Assembly (NCBI GenBank): GCA_024235955.1
Contig: JACKLJ010000005.1
Span: 103,152-167,151 of the forward strand
Reading direction: 5' to 3'
Source of the DNA: Burkholderiaceae bacterium
Lineage (GTDB): Bacteria > Pseudomonadota > Gammaproteobacteria > Burkholderiales > Burkholderiaceae_C
DNA: 64,000 nt
In this document: one piece after another, positions 42,275 through 49,689 of the stretch
Numbering within the stretch: position 1 is the stretch's first letter
Layout: each line of letters starts with the position of its first letter
Position numbers and translations under genes: made by a program
The notes under the pieces: generated by a model
Database searches by the model: none
What the model was told of the DNA's origin: nothing
What the model saw: the letters and a program-made list of their open reading frames with translations, nothing else

Positions 42275-42733
42275 AGCACTTCTTTCCATTCTGGCATTCG
42301 CCATCTCGATGTCTTTGACGCGAACCACTCTGCGCTCAGTAACACTGAAGCCATGATTGGAGAAGAATTGCTCTGCGGCCAAGCTAACGTGCGAATACAC
42401 ATGATCTATGCGCCTATCCAATGCCGCGCCAAGTATGTGATGCATCAGTGTCGCCCCAACACCACGCCTGGCAAATGAGCTTGCAACGAAGAATTGATCA
42501 ATGTAACCAGTGCTCTGGAGGTCGGCGAATCCAGCAATCTGACCGTCAATAGTGGCCACGAAAGGATTGTTCGCAGAGAGCCTTTGCAGCCACGACTGTT
42601 TGTCATAGCTCTCTGGTGCCCAAACATCTAGTTGTTCTGGCGTGTAGAAATTTCTCGCAAGATCATGGACGGACAAATAGAAAACTTGCCTCAATTCATC
42701 AGCATCGGCTGGTTTGAAGTTGCGGATGAGCAT
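42269..42733 (-). CDS. GNAT-family acetyltransferase, first integron cassette
   Basis: A 154-residue N-acetyltransferase. IRNFKPADADELRQVFYLSV opens the fold and DQFFVASSFARRGVGATLMH is the acetyl-CoA-binding motif (RRGVGA), followed by SLAAEQFFSNHGFSVTE. Substrate unknown; antibiotic or small-amine acetylation is possible but no specific AAC family fits by eye. It is the cassette next to attI, so likely the best expressed. Its start is nine bases from the attI/cassette junction and its stop lies in attC. Low GC compared with flanking genes. Confidence 0.88.
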   Translation of the reverse strand: MLIRNFKPADADELRQVFYLSVHDLARNFYTPEQLDVWAPESYDKQSWLQRLSANNPFVATIDGQIAGFADLQSTGYIDQFFVASSFARRGVGATLMHHILGAALDRRIDHVYSHVSLAAEQFFSNHGFSVTERRVVRVKDIEMANARMERSAG

Positions 42734-42741
42734 GGTGTGCT

Positions 42742-42816
42742 GGCTAACGTAATGTATCCCGCAGAACCTGCCGGATAAGCTGGACGGTGCGGGATATTCT
42801 GGCCATTCGGTTCTGC
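42742..42816 (-). other. Probable attI site region
   Basis: The recombination core GTTAGCC (minus strand, 42748-42742) joins the integrase side to the GNAT cassette. Behind it are two nested inverted repeats: TATCCCGC (42755-42762)/GCGGGATA (42789-42796) and GCAGAACC (42761-42768)/GGTTCTGC (42809-42816). These could be integrase-binding sites. Confidence 0.6.
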
Positions 42817-42848
42817 AAAAAATGTAGTTGGATCAAGGGCTTGAGGGC

Positions 42849-42877
42849 TTGATGCTGTTGTTTCATACAGGTATAAA
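42849..42877 (+). promoter_or_regulatory. intI promoter with embedded LexA box
   Basis: TTGATG (42849-42854), 17-bp spacer, TATAAA (42872-42877). The spacer holds CTGT-N8-ACAG (42855-42870), the LexA operator consensus. LexA bound here would block RNA polymerase, so the integrase should be induced by the SOS response, as known for other integrons. Confidence 0.85.
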
Positions 42878-42883
42878 GCAGCC

Positions 42884-43948
42884 ATGAAACCCGGCAGCCC
42901 CTCTTTGACGTCCACCCGCCTCCTGGACCAGCTTCGGGAGCGCATCCGCTACTTGCACTATAGCCTCCAGACCGAGAAGGCCTATCTGTACTGGACGCGC
43001 TTTTTCATTCGCTGGCATGGCCGCGGCGGGGTGATGCGTCACCCGCGCGAGATGGGTGCGGCGGAGTTGGAGGCGTTCCTCAACATGCTGGCCAATGAGC
43101 GGCGGGTGTCGCCTTCCACCCACAACCAGGCGCTCAGCGCCCTGCTGTTCCTGTACCGGGAGGTGCTGGCGGTGGATCTGCCCTGGCTTGACGGCCTGAA
43201 CCGCCCTGCGCATAAGAAGCGCATTCCCAGCGTGTTGACGCGCGATGAGGTGGCCGCCTTGTTCAGTTTTCTGGACGGCGAGATGGCTTTGCTGGCCAAG
43301 CTGCTGTATGGCACGGGCATGCGCCTGATGGAGGGTTTGCGTCTTCGCATCAAGGATGTGGAGTTTGATCGCCACGTGATCGTGGTGCGCGACGGCAAGG
43401 GCGGCAAGGACCGGGTGGTGATGCTGCCGCGGACGCTGGTGCCGGCGCTCAGGGCTCAGTGGCTGCATGCTCGCGCCGTGTGGGACGCGGACGCCAGGGC
43501 GGGGCGCGGTGGCGTGGAAACGCCGCACGCGCTGGAGAAGAAGTACCCGAAGGTGGGCCACACCTGGGGCTGGTTCTGGCTGTTTCCGTCGCCCACGCTG
43601 TCGGTCGACCCTCGCTCGGGCGTGGAGCGCCGGCACCATCTGTTCGAGGAGCGCCTCCAGCGCGCCATCAGGCGGGCAGCCGCCCAGGCTGGCATGGCGA
43701 AGCCGGTGTCCGTCCACACCCTGCGCCACTCCTTCGCCACGCATCTGCTGCAGGCGGGCACCGACATCCGCACGGTGCAGGAATTGCTGGGACATTCGGA
43801 CGTGTCGACCACCATGATCTACACGCATGTGCTCAAGGTGGCGGCCGGCGGCACCCCAAGCCCGCTGGATGCGCTGCAGCCCACTTCATCTTTTGAGCTA
43901 AATCGGGCTTCAGACCTTGCAGCAAGGGCGCAGACAGCTATCCAATAA
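42884..43948 (+). CDS. intI: Integron integrase IntI
   Basis: A 354-residue tyrosine recombinase. It has the N-terminal SAM-like domain (LRERIRYLHYSLQTEKAYLYW), catalytic Arg in GTGMRLMEGLRLRIKD, HTLRHSFATHLLQAG, GHSDVSTTMIYTHV with the nucleophile Tyr, and the extra IntI-specific helix region YPKVGHTWGWFWLFPSP with HHLFEERLQRA, which separates IntI from XerC/D. It reads away from attI and the cassettes. The last 20 or so residues come from a family A repeat. Confidence 0.95.
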   Translation: MKPGSPSLTSTRLLDQLRERIRYLHYSLQTEKAYLYWTRFFIRWHGRGGVMRHPREMGAAELEAFLNMLANERRVSPSTHNQALSALLFLYREVLAVDLPWLDGLNRPAHKKRIPSVLTRDEVAALFSFLDGEMALLAKLLYGTGMRLMEGLRLRIKDVEFDRHVIVVRDGKGGKDRVVMLPRTLVPALRAQWLHARAVWDADARAGRGGVETPHALEKKYPKVGHTWGWFWLFPSPTLSVDPRSGVERRHHLFEERLQRAIRRAAAQAGMAKPVSVHTLRHSFATHLLQAGTDIRTVQELLGHSDVSTTMIYTHVLKVAAGGTPSPLDALQPTSSFELNRASDLAARAQTAIQ

Positions 43949-43957
43949 ATAGCATCA
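43894..43957 (-). repeat. Dispersed repeat family A, copy 9 (supplies intI C-terminus)
   Basis: Minus strand: GCTATTTATTGGATAGCTGT, CTGCGCCCTTGC, AAGCCCGATTTAGCTCAAAA. It encodes the last residues and TAA stop of intI. A partial, nearly identical copy lies at 44932-44954, at the other end of the toxin-antitoxin segment. Confidence 0.75.
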
Positions 43958-43964
43958 CCAGACC

Positions 43965-44096
43965 TCAGGCCGCAAACACCTTCCCCGGGTTCATGATGTT
44001 GTGCGGGTCGAGCGCCTGCTTGATGGTGCGCATCATGGCTACGGCGCCTTCGCCGGCTTCGTCGATCAGGAAGCCCATCTTGTGCAGGCCCACGCC
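43965..44096 (-). pseudogene. Duplicated 3' end of the FAD-linked oxidase gene
   Basis: The last 43 codons and stop of the FAD-linked oxidase (GVGLHKMGFLIDEAGEGAVA ... NIMNPGKVFAA) are repeated here at about 95% DNA identity, with no upstream part. The intact copy is at 44963-45094. The adjoining bases (AGCTATCCAAT, ATAGCATCACC) are also shared, so the duplication includes the edge of the family A repeat. Confidence 0.9.
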
Positions 44097-44158
44097 GCAC
44101 TTGCAGGTGGGGGTGCACGGCCGGTGCGATCCGGCTCCGGCCAAGGGCTGGTCAGGCG

Positions 44159-44440
44159 TTACTTGGGTGCCGCGCGGGTGAGCTTTTCGGCCATTCGCGT
44201 TTGCCAGCCAGGCCCTGTGGCACGCCAGCGTTGAATCACATCTTCTGTCAATCGAATGGAGATCAACCGCTTCGGATTCATGGACCTGGGGCGACCCCCG
44301 CGGTTCACTTTGCCCTGTGCCAGCATCTCGTCGGTGAGTTCAGGGAGTTCGTCGTACTCCGCTGGCTGAATGACGTGGGCGGCGACTTTTGGCAGATCAG
44401 AGCCCAAGGAGGGGTGCGATGCGCGCTTGCTCGCGGTCAT
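44159..44440 (-). CDS. brnA: BrnA antitoxin
   Basis: A 93-residue antitoxin with the BrnA C-terminal domain NRGGRPRSMNPKRLISIRLTEDVIQRWRATGPGWQTRM, a ribbon-helix-helix DNA-binding fold. BrnA neutralises BrnT and represses the operon. The start overlaps the toxin 3' end by 44 bases, the usual BrnTA layout with the toxin first. Confidence 0.9.
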   Translation of the reverse strand: MTASKRASHPSLGSDLPKVAAHVIQPAEYDELPELTDEMLAQGKVNRGGRPRSMNPKRLISIRLTEDVIQRWRATGPGWQTRMAEKLTRAAPK

Positions 44441-44672
44441 TGGCTTTCCTCATGCTGAAGACGTGGCGATCCGCGCCACGCGGCGTGTAACCCACCACGA
44501 CCATGCGGTCCGCGAGCATCCCGAAGCAGATCATCCGGATCTCGCCATACGCCTTGCGGAGGTCTTGAACCTCGAAGTTCGGGCCGGCAAAGACTTGAAG
44601 CGCATCCTCGAAGTCGAGGCCACGATCGGCAAGTGTTTCGTTGCGCTTCCTGGGATCGTAGGTGATGCGCAC
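44397..44672 (-). CDS. brnT: BrnT-family ribonuclease toxin
   Basis: A 91-residue RelE-like RNase toxin: DPRKRNETLADRGLDFEDAL, then EVQDLRKAYGEIRMICFGML, VVVGYTPRGADRHVFSMRKA with the Arg/Ser-type catalytic region of BrnT (WTxR-like changed to YTPRG). Translation starts at GTG 44672. The predicted transcription start falls at about the same base, so the message may be leaderless. Confidence 0.9.
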   Translation of the reverse strand: MRITYDPRKRNETLADRGLDFEDALQVFAGPNFEVQDLRKAYGEIRMICFGMLADRMVVVGYTPRGADRHVFSMRKANDREQARIAPLLGL

Positions 44673-44678
44673 CAGGTA

Positions 44679-44707
44679 ATTGTAGCTACATCAACCTTGG
44701 GGTGCAA
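44679..44707 (-). promoter_or_regulatory. brnTA promoter and palindromic operator
   Basis: Minus strand TTGCAC (44707-44702), 17-bp spacer, TACAAT (44684-44679). A perfect 10-bp palindrome TGTAGCTACA (44681-44690) covers the -10 box and is the likely BrnA operator. Confidence 0.65.
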
Positions 44708-44962
44708 GCTCATTCGCCTGCCGGGCTGGCAGCGCTGAAACCGACGGGTACGACATGAAAGCGCGACGATGGCAGGCCCGAACGCCCCTCAAGCGATTTG
44801 CGTGTTGGCAAGACGGGCCCACGCGACCCCAAGGCACATCGAGGGGATGCGCAGCCTCGGAACCCGCTGGTATCTTTTGGCCAGGTTCACGAATGAAATC
44901 GCGAAGTGGCCCAGGCCGCATAACCGGAGGCAGCTATCCAATCAATAGCATCACCGACTCCC
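44708..44962. other. Gene-free stretch ending in a partial family A repeat
   Basis: No recognised gene. The last 23 bases before the oxidase gene (44932-44954, CAGCTATCCAATCAATAGCA) match the edge of the repeat at 43957, giving direct repeats around the brnTA segment. Confidence 0.5.
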
Positions 44963-46390
44963 TCAGGCCGCAAACACCTTGCCCGGGTTCATGATGTTGT
45001 GCGGGTCCAGCGCCTGTTTGATGGTGCGCATCATGGCCACGGCGCCTTCGCCGGCTTCGTCGATCAGAAAGCCCATCTTGTGCAGGCCCACGCCGTGCTC
45101 GCCGGTGCAGGTGCCCTGCAGGGCGATGGCGCGGGAGACCAGGGCGTGGTTCAGGGCTTCGGCCTTGGCGCGCTCCTCGGCACTGTCGGGGTCGATCAGG
45201 TAGCCGAAGTGGAAGTTGCCGTCGCCCACGTGGCCGACCAGGAAGTAGGGGATGCCGCTGGCATCCGCCTCGGCCACGGAGTCGAGCAGGCAGTCGGCCA
45301 GGCGGGAGATGGGCACGCAGGTGTCGGTGCTGATGGCGCGGCAGCCGGGGCGGCTCTGCACGGCGGCAAAGTAGGCGTTGTGCCGCGCCGTCCAGAGGCG
45401 CGTGCGCTCCTCGGGCGTGTCGGCCCACTGGAAATCGGCGCCGTGGTGCTCGCTGGCGATGTCCTGCACGGTCTCGGCCTGCTCGCGCACGCCGGCGGGG
45501 GAGCCGTGGAACTCCATCAGCAGCATGTGGCCTTCGTGCAGGCTCAGCTTGGCGTACCTGTTGAGCATGGCCACGGTGCCGGCGTCGATCAGCTCCACCC
45601 GGGCGATGGGCACGCCAAGCTGGATGGTCTGGATGACGGTGTTCACCGCGTCGGCGATGGTGGGGAAGGTGCAGATGGCGGCCGACACGGCTTCGGGCAG
45701 CGGGTAGATGCGCAGCGTGACCTCGGTGATCACGCCCAGCGTGCCTTCGCTGCCGACGAACAGGCGCGTCAGGTCGTAGCCGGCGCTGCTTTTCTTGGCG
45801 CGCGTGCCGGTGCGGATCACCTCGCCCTGGGCGGTGACGACTTCCAGCGCCAGCACGTTCTCGCGCATGGTGCCGTAGCGCACGGCGTTGGTGCCGCTGG
45901 CGCGCGTGGCGCTCATGCCGCCGATGGTGGCGTCGGCCCCCGGGTCGATGGGGAAGAACAGGCCGGTGCTCTTGATCTCTTCATTGAGCTGCTTGCGCGT
46001 CACGCCGGGCTGCACGGTGACGGTGAGGTCTTCGGCGTTCACGCTCAGCACGCGGTTCATGCGCGTGAGGTCGATGCTGATGCCGCCCTGCACCGCCAGC
46101 AGGTGCCCTTCCAGCGAGGAGCCGACCCCGTAGGGGATCACCGGCACGCGGTGCCCGGCGCACAGGCGCACGGCGTCCTGCACGTCGGTGGTGCTTTCGG
46201 CGAACACCACGGCGGCCGGCGGCGGCACGCTGGTGAAGGCCGATTCGTCGCGCCCGTGCTGCTCGCGCACTGCCATCGCGGTGGAGAGCTGGGCGCCGAA
46301 GCGATCCTTCAGCGCGGCGAGCAGCGCCTCGGGCACGGGGCGTTGCCTGATCTCGGGGGTGACGTGGTGCAGTGCGGTGGGGGCGTTCAT
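44963..46390 (-). CDS. FAD-linked oxidase, D-lactate dehydrogenase (cytochrome)/GlcD type
   Basis: A 475-residue flavoprotein of the D-lactate/D-2-hydroxyacid dehydrogenase group. PYGVGSSLEGH and PGADATIGGMSATRASGTNA bind FAD, and RLFVGSEGTLGVITEVTLRI closes the domain. The C-terminal VGHVGDGNFHFG and GEHGVGLHKMGFL give the substrate/metal histidines. It probably oxidises D-lactate and passes electrons to the respiratory chain. ATG 46390 with AGGAGA upstream. Its last 132 bp are duplicated at 43965-44096, the junction of the integron island. Confidence 0.9.
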   Translation of the reverse strand: MNAPTALHHVTPEIRQRPVPEALLAALKDRFGAQLSTAMAVREQHGRDESAFTSVPPPAAVVFAESTTDVQDAVRLCAGHRVPVIPYGVGSSLEGHLLAVQGGISIDLTRMNRVLSVNAEDLTVTVQPGVTRKQLNEEIKSTGLFFPIDPGADATIGGMSATRASGTNAVRYGTMRENVLALEVVTAQGEVIRTGTRAKKSSAGYDLTRLFVGSEGTLGVITEVTLRIYPLPEAVSAAICTFPTIADAVNTVIQTIQLGVPIARVELIDAGTVAMLNRYAKLSLHEGHMLLMEFHGSPAGVREQAETVQDIASEHHGADFQWADTPEERTRLWTARHNAYFAAVQSRPGCRAISTDTCVPISRLADCLLDSVAEADASGIPYFLVGHVGDGNFHFGYLIDPDSAEERAKAEALNHALVSRAIALQGTCTGEHGVGLHKMGFLIDEAGEGAVAMMRTIKQALDPHNIMNPGKVFAA

Positions 46391-46477
46391 GGCGGGGTGT
46401 CTCCTGGCAGGCGCTTGCGCGGGCCGTCGCGCGGCCGGAAGGGCAGTTTACGCCGGGCGGTGCTAGCGTGCGCATCC

Positions 46478-46552
46478 TGCAAAACTGCTTTCAAATGCAT
46501 AGCTGCCTGCGCCCGTCATGACTGGGCCGGAGGCCTATTTGGCTTCAGAATC
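46478..46552 (+). repeat. Dispersed repeat family A, copy 10
   Basis: TTCAAATGCATAGCTGCCTG, CGCCCGTCATGACTGGGCCG, GAGGCCTATTTGGCTTCAGA: a full-length copy in the gap between the divergent oxidase and aroE genes. Confidence 0.78.
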
Positions 46553-46638
46553 CAAGGCGACACAGCAACGCCGCGCGCCCGGCTACCATTGGCCTGCGGC
46601 CCGGCCGGGCCGTCGATCCTTCCCGCACGCCGCCGCCC

Positions 46639-47478
46639 ATGCCCGACCGCTACGCCGTCATTGGCCACCCCATCGCCCACAGCAAGTCGCCGCTGATCCA
46701 CGGCCTGTTCGCGCAGGCCACGGGCCAGGACATGGTGTACGAGGCCATCGACGGCGGTGCCGGGCCCGGCGGTTTTGGCCGCGCGCTGGCGGCCTTTTGC
46801 GCCGCCGGCGGGCGCGGCATGAACGTCACCCTGCCCTTCAAGCTGGAAGCCCTGGCCGCCGCCGACGAGGCCAGCCAGGACGCGCGCCTGGCCGGCGCCG
46901 CCAACGCGCTGCGCTTCGAGGGCGGGCGCGTGCTGGCGCAGAACTTCGACGGCATCGGCCTGGTGCGCGACATCGAACACAACCTGGGCCTGCCGCTGGC
47001 CGGCAAGCGCGTGCTGCTGCTGGGCGCCGGCGGCGCCACGCGCGGCGCGCTGCTGCCGCTGGCGCGCGCCGGGGCGGCGCGCATCGTCATCGCCAACCGC
47101 ACCGCTACCAAGGCCGAGGCGCTGGCGCGCGAGCTGGCGCCGCACATGGGCGCCTGCAGCGTCGCAGGCGGCGGGCCGGAGGCCGCGGGCGCGGGCCAGG
47201 CCTTCGACCTGGTGCTCAACGCCACCTCCGCCAGCCTGGGCGGCGAGGCGCCCGCCGTGCCGGCCGCTGCCTTCGCCCCCGGCGCGCTGGCCTACGACAT
47301 GGTGTACGGCAAGGGCCTCACGCCCTTCCTGAAGCTGGCGCAGGCCGCCGGCTGCACGCGCATCGCCGACGGCGTGGGCATGCTGGTGGAACAGGCGGCC
47401 GAGGCCTTCGCCTGGTGGCGCGGCGTGCGGCCGGACACGCGCGAGGTGCTGCAGCGCCTCACCGTGCCGCTGGTGTGA
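46639..47478 (+). CDS. aroE: Shikimate dehydrogenase
   Basis: A 279-residue cytosolic enzyme that reduces 3-dehydroshikimate to shikimate with NADPH. YAVIGHPIAHSKSPLIHGLF binds shikimate, VTLPFKLEA has the catalytic Lys, QNFDGIGLVRD the Asn/Asp pair, LLLGAGGATRGALLPL the Rossmann motif and NRTATKAEAL the NADP clamp. aroQ, two steps earlier in use but in the same pathway, lies 540 bp downstream. Confidence 0.95.
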   Translation: MPDRYAVIGHPIAHSKSPLIHGLFAQATGQDMVYEAIDGGAGPGGFGRALAAFCAAGGRGMNVTLPFKLEALAAADEASQDARLAGAANALRFEGGRVLAQNFDGIGLVRDIEHNLGLPLAGKRVLLLGAGGATRGALLPLARAGAARIVIANRTATKAEALARELAPHMGACSVAGGGPEAAGAGQAFDLVLNATSASLGGEAPAVPAAAFAPGALAYDMVYGKGLTPFLKLAQAAGCTRIADGVGMLVEQAAEAFAWWRGVRPDTREVLQRLTVPLV

Positions 47479-47524
47479 CGGCAGCGTGCGCCCTGCAGCA
47501 ACGAGTGAGCGAGGAGACAACACC

Positions 47525-47953
47525 ATGTCGGACAAGCCCCTGATCGAGGAAGCCTTCACCGAGCACATCGGCATGCAGCTGCTGGAGGTCCGCAGCGGCT
47601 TCAGCCGCAGCACGCTGCCCACGGGGCCGCACCTGATCAACCGCTTCGGCGTGGTGCACGGCGGCGCGCTGTTCACGCTGGCCGACACCGGCATGGGCGC
47701 GGCGTTGGTGCCCACGCTGGGGCCGGACGAGTTCTGCGCCACCATCGAGATGAAGATCAACTACTTCAAGCCGGTGATGCGGCAGGGTCTGATCGAATGC
47801 ACCTGCCACCTCATCAACCGCGGCAAGACCATCGCGCACCTGGAAGCCAACATCGCCGTGGGCGGCACCCTGGTGGCCAAGGCCAGCGGCAACTTCGCCA
47901 TCATCAAGCGCAAGGACGCGGCCGGGGCGCCGCCCGAGGGGCAGCGGGATTGA
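47525..47953 (+). CDS. PaaI-family hotdog thioesterase
   Basis: A 142-residue hotdog-fold acyl-CoA thioesterase: LINRFGVVHGGALFTLADTG carries the catalytic loop (HGG, then Asp), with FKPVMRQGLIECTCHLINRG and KASGNFAII at the end. Substrate could be phenylacetyl-CoA-like or medium acyl-CoA. ATG 47525 follows GAGGAGA. It starts 46 bases after aroE and may share its transcript. Confidence 0.85.
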   Translation: MSDKPLIEEAFTEHIGMQLLEVRSGFSRSTLPTGPHLINRFGVVHGGALFTLADTGMGAALVPTLGPDEFCATIEMKINYFKPVMRQGLIECTCHLINRGKTIAHLEANIAVGGTLVAKASGNFAIIKRKDAAGAPPEGQRD

Positions 47954-48019
47954 ACACCGCCAAGGCCGTATGCTCGGGGCCTGCGCAACCCGCGCCCGCC
48001 CTCTCACGGTGAACCTGCC

Positions 48020-48469
48020 ATGAAGCTCCTCGTCCTGCACGGCGTCAACCTCAACATGTTCGGCCAGCGCGATCCGGCCCAGTACGGCACGGCCACGCTG
48101 GCCGACATCGACGCGGCCCTGCAGCAGCTGGCCGGCGAGCTGGGTCTGGGGCTGGAGTGCTTCCAGACCAACCACGAAGGCGCGATGTGCGAGCGCATCC
48201 ACCAGGCGCACCGCGAAGGGTTGGACGGCGTGCTCATCAACGCCGGTGCCTGGACGCACACCAGCATCGCCATCCGCGACGCGCTGGGCATCCTGAAGTG
48301 CCCGATCGTCGAGGTGCACATGTCCAACATCCACGCGCGCGAGCCGTTCCGGCACCACTCGTACATCGCCGACATCGCGCGCGGGCAGATCTGCGGCTTC
48401 GGCGCCGATTCCTACCTGTTGGGGCTGCGGGCCCTTGCGGGGCAGGCGCAGACAGCTTCCAAAAAGTGA
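48020..48469 (+). CDS. aroQ: Type II 3-dehydroquinate dehydratase
   Basis: A 149-residue dodecamer-forming enzyme of the shikimate pathway. VLHGVNLNMFGQRDPAQYGT carries the active-site Arg/Tyr loop, FQTNHEGAMCERIH and LINAGAWTHTSIAIRDAL the substrate site, VEVHMSNIHAREPFRHHS the catalytic His region. The last dozen or so residues (ALAGQAQTASKK) and stop are encoded by a family A repeat. Confidence 0.95.
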   Translation: MKLLVLHGVNLNMFGQRDPAQYGTATLADIDAALQQLAGELGLGLECFQTNHEGAMCERIHQAHREGLDGVLINAGAWTHTSIAIRDALGILKCPIVEVHMSNIHAREPFRHHSYIADIARGQICGFGADSYLLGLRALAGQAQTASKK

Positions 48470-48472
48470 GCA
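48421..48472 (-). repeat. Dispersed repeat family A, copy 11 (supplies aroQ C-terminus)
   Basis: Minus strand: TTTTTGGAAGCTGTCTGCGC, CTGCCCCGCAAGGGCCCGCA. It forms the 3' end of aroQ. Confidence 0.68.
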
Positions 48473-48491
48473 TCCGGCAGGGTTGAACGAC

Positions 48492-49076
48492 ATGGGCAAG
48501 CGCCTCACGCAGATCGCCACCCGCACCGGCGACGATGGCACCACCGGCCTGGGCGACAACACCCGCGTCTCCAAGGCCAGCGGGCGACCGCAGGCCATGG
48601 GCGACGTGGACGAGCTCAACTCCCACATCGGCCTGCTGCTGTGCGAAGACATGCCGGCCGACGTGCGCGAGCTGCTGGTCGACATCCAGCACCAGCTGTT
48701 CAATCTGGGCGGCGAGCTGTCCATCCCCGGCTTCGAGCTGCTCAAGGACGATGCGCTGGCCCAGCTCGACGCGGCGCTGGCGCGCTACAACGCCCAGCTG
48801 CCCAGGCTGGAGGAATTCATCCTGCCCGCCGGCACGCGTGCCGCCAGCCAGGCCCACGTGTGCCGCACCGTGGCGCGCCGCGCCGAGCGCGCCGTGGTGG
48901 CGCTGGGCGCGCAGGACGAGGCCGTGCGCCCCGCGCCGCGCCAGTACCTGAACCGCCTGTCCGACCTGATGTTCGTGCTGGCCCGCGTGCTCAACCGCCA
49001 CCGGCCCGATGGCAGCGTGGGCGACGACGTGTACTGGAAGAGCGAGCGGCTGGCGCGCGGTGAGGGCGGCGCCTGA
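48492..49076 (+). CDS. Cob(I)alamin adenosyltransferase, PduO type
   Basis: A 194-residue cytosolic enzyme that makes adenosylcobalamin from cob(I)alamin and ATP. TRTGDDGTTGLGDNTRVSKA is the N-terminal ATP-binding motif, DVDELNSHIGLLL and HVCRTVARRAERAVV the conserved helices (RxxRRAER) and QYLNRLSDLMFVLARVLNR the C-terminal helix. Full length for the family. ATG 48492 lies shortly after aroQ. Confidence 0.95.
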   Translation: MGKRLTQIATRTGDDGTTGLGDNTRVSKASGRPQAMGDVDELNSHIGLLLCEDMPADVRELLVDIQHQLFNLGGELSIPGFELLKDDALAQLDAALARYNAQLPRLEEFILPAGTRAASQAHVCRTVARRAERAVVALGAQDEAVRPAPRQYLNRLSDLMFVLARVLNRHRPDGSVGDDVYWKSERLARGEGGA

Positions 49077-49102
49077 CGCCAGCGTGGGCTGCATCCGGTT
49101 GA

Positions 49103-49168
49103 TGCAAATTTGATAGCTGGCTGCGGTTGCTGCGCTTGGGCTGCGGGCTGATTTGGCTTGTATTTTCC
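49103..49168 (+). repeat. Dispersed repeat family A, copy 12
   Basis: CAAATTTGATAGCTGGCTGC, GCTTGGGCTGCGGGCTGATT, TGGCTTGTATTTTCC. First of several repeats filling the 740-bp gap before sodC. Confidence 0.7.
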
Positions 49169-49189
49169 GGTTAAGCCCGAGACCTATCA

Positions 49190-49245
49190 ACCGTTCGGGC
49201 TGAGCCCTTCGGCAGGCTCAGGACAGGCATGTCGAAGCCCTTCCC
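49190..49245. repeat. REP-like palindromic repeat
   Basis: CGTTCGGGCTGAGCCCTTCG, GCAGGCTCAGGACAGGCATG, TCGAAGCCCTTCCCG. This is the widespread proteobacterial CTGAGCC/TCGAAGCCC repeat, with GCCCTTCGGCAGGCTCAG self-pairing. Confidence 0.6.
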
Positions 49246-49289
49246 GTGGGTGGCATGCTCCCAGCTATTTCTCATGAAATCGATGCTTT

Positions 49290-49336
49290 GACCAGCCGTG
49301 GCGGGCGCAGGCAGCTATTGAAAGCGTAGTGTTTCT
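49290..49336 (-). repeat. Dispersed repeat family A, copy 13 (partial)
   Basis: Minus strand: ACTACGCTTTCAATAGCTGC, CTGCGCCCGCCACGGCTGG. Confidence 0.6.
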
Positions 49337-49339
49337 GGT

Positions 49340-49689
49340 GGCGCTGGAGGTCGGGATGTGCGCCCGGCGGCGCACCTACTTTCTTTTGCGTCGCCAAAAG
49401 AAAGTAGGCAAAGAAAAGGCGACCCCACTGGCCGTGTCCCTTCGCTTCGCTGCGGGCAACCTGCGATGCTCGGGCATGGGGCGGCGCTGCGGAACTCGCT
49501 GCGCGCCCCAAAGGGCGCTCCGCTCGGACAGCCGCAGCGAGTCAGATCACGAAGCATGGTCTTGCTGCGCAGCCCATGCCCGCCCCACGCCCTGCGCTTC
49601 TCGGCACGGCCAGAGGGGGGTGGGGAGAACACGGGCCATCGCTTCGCTCGGCCCCGGAGCATCCACAAGGCTCACAGCAAGAACTGGCA
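49340..49689. repeat. Dispersed repeat family D (long GC-rich repeat, often miscalled as ORFs)
   Basis: Contains the hairpin CTTTCTTTTG, CGTCGC, CAAAAGAAAG (about 49380-49405), then GGCAAAGAAAAGGCGACCCC, followed by runs of alternating short palindromes. Sequences starting with this CTTTCTTTTGC hairpin are, to my knowledge, common in intergenic DNA of several proteobacteria. Open frames here in many directions are not credible genes. Confidence 0.5.

Noticed and set aside
43965..44109. A second functional FAD-linked oxidase gene
   Set aside because: Only the last 43 codons are present, with no upstream reading frame.
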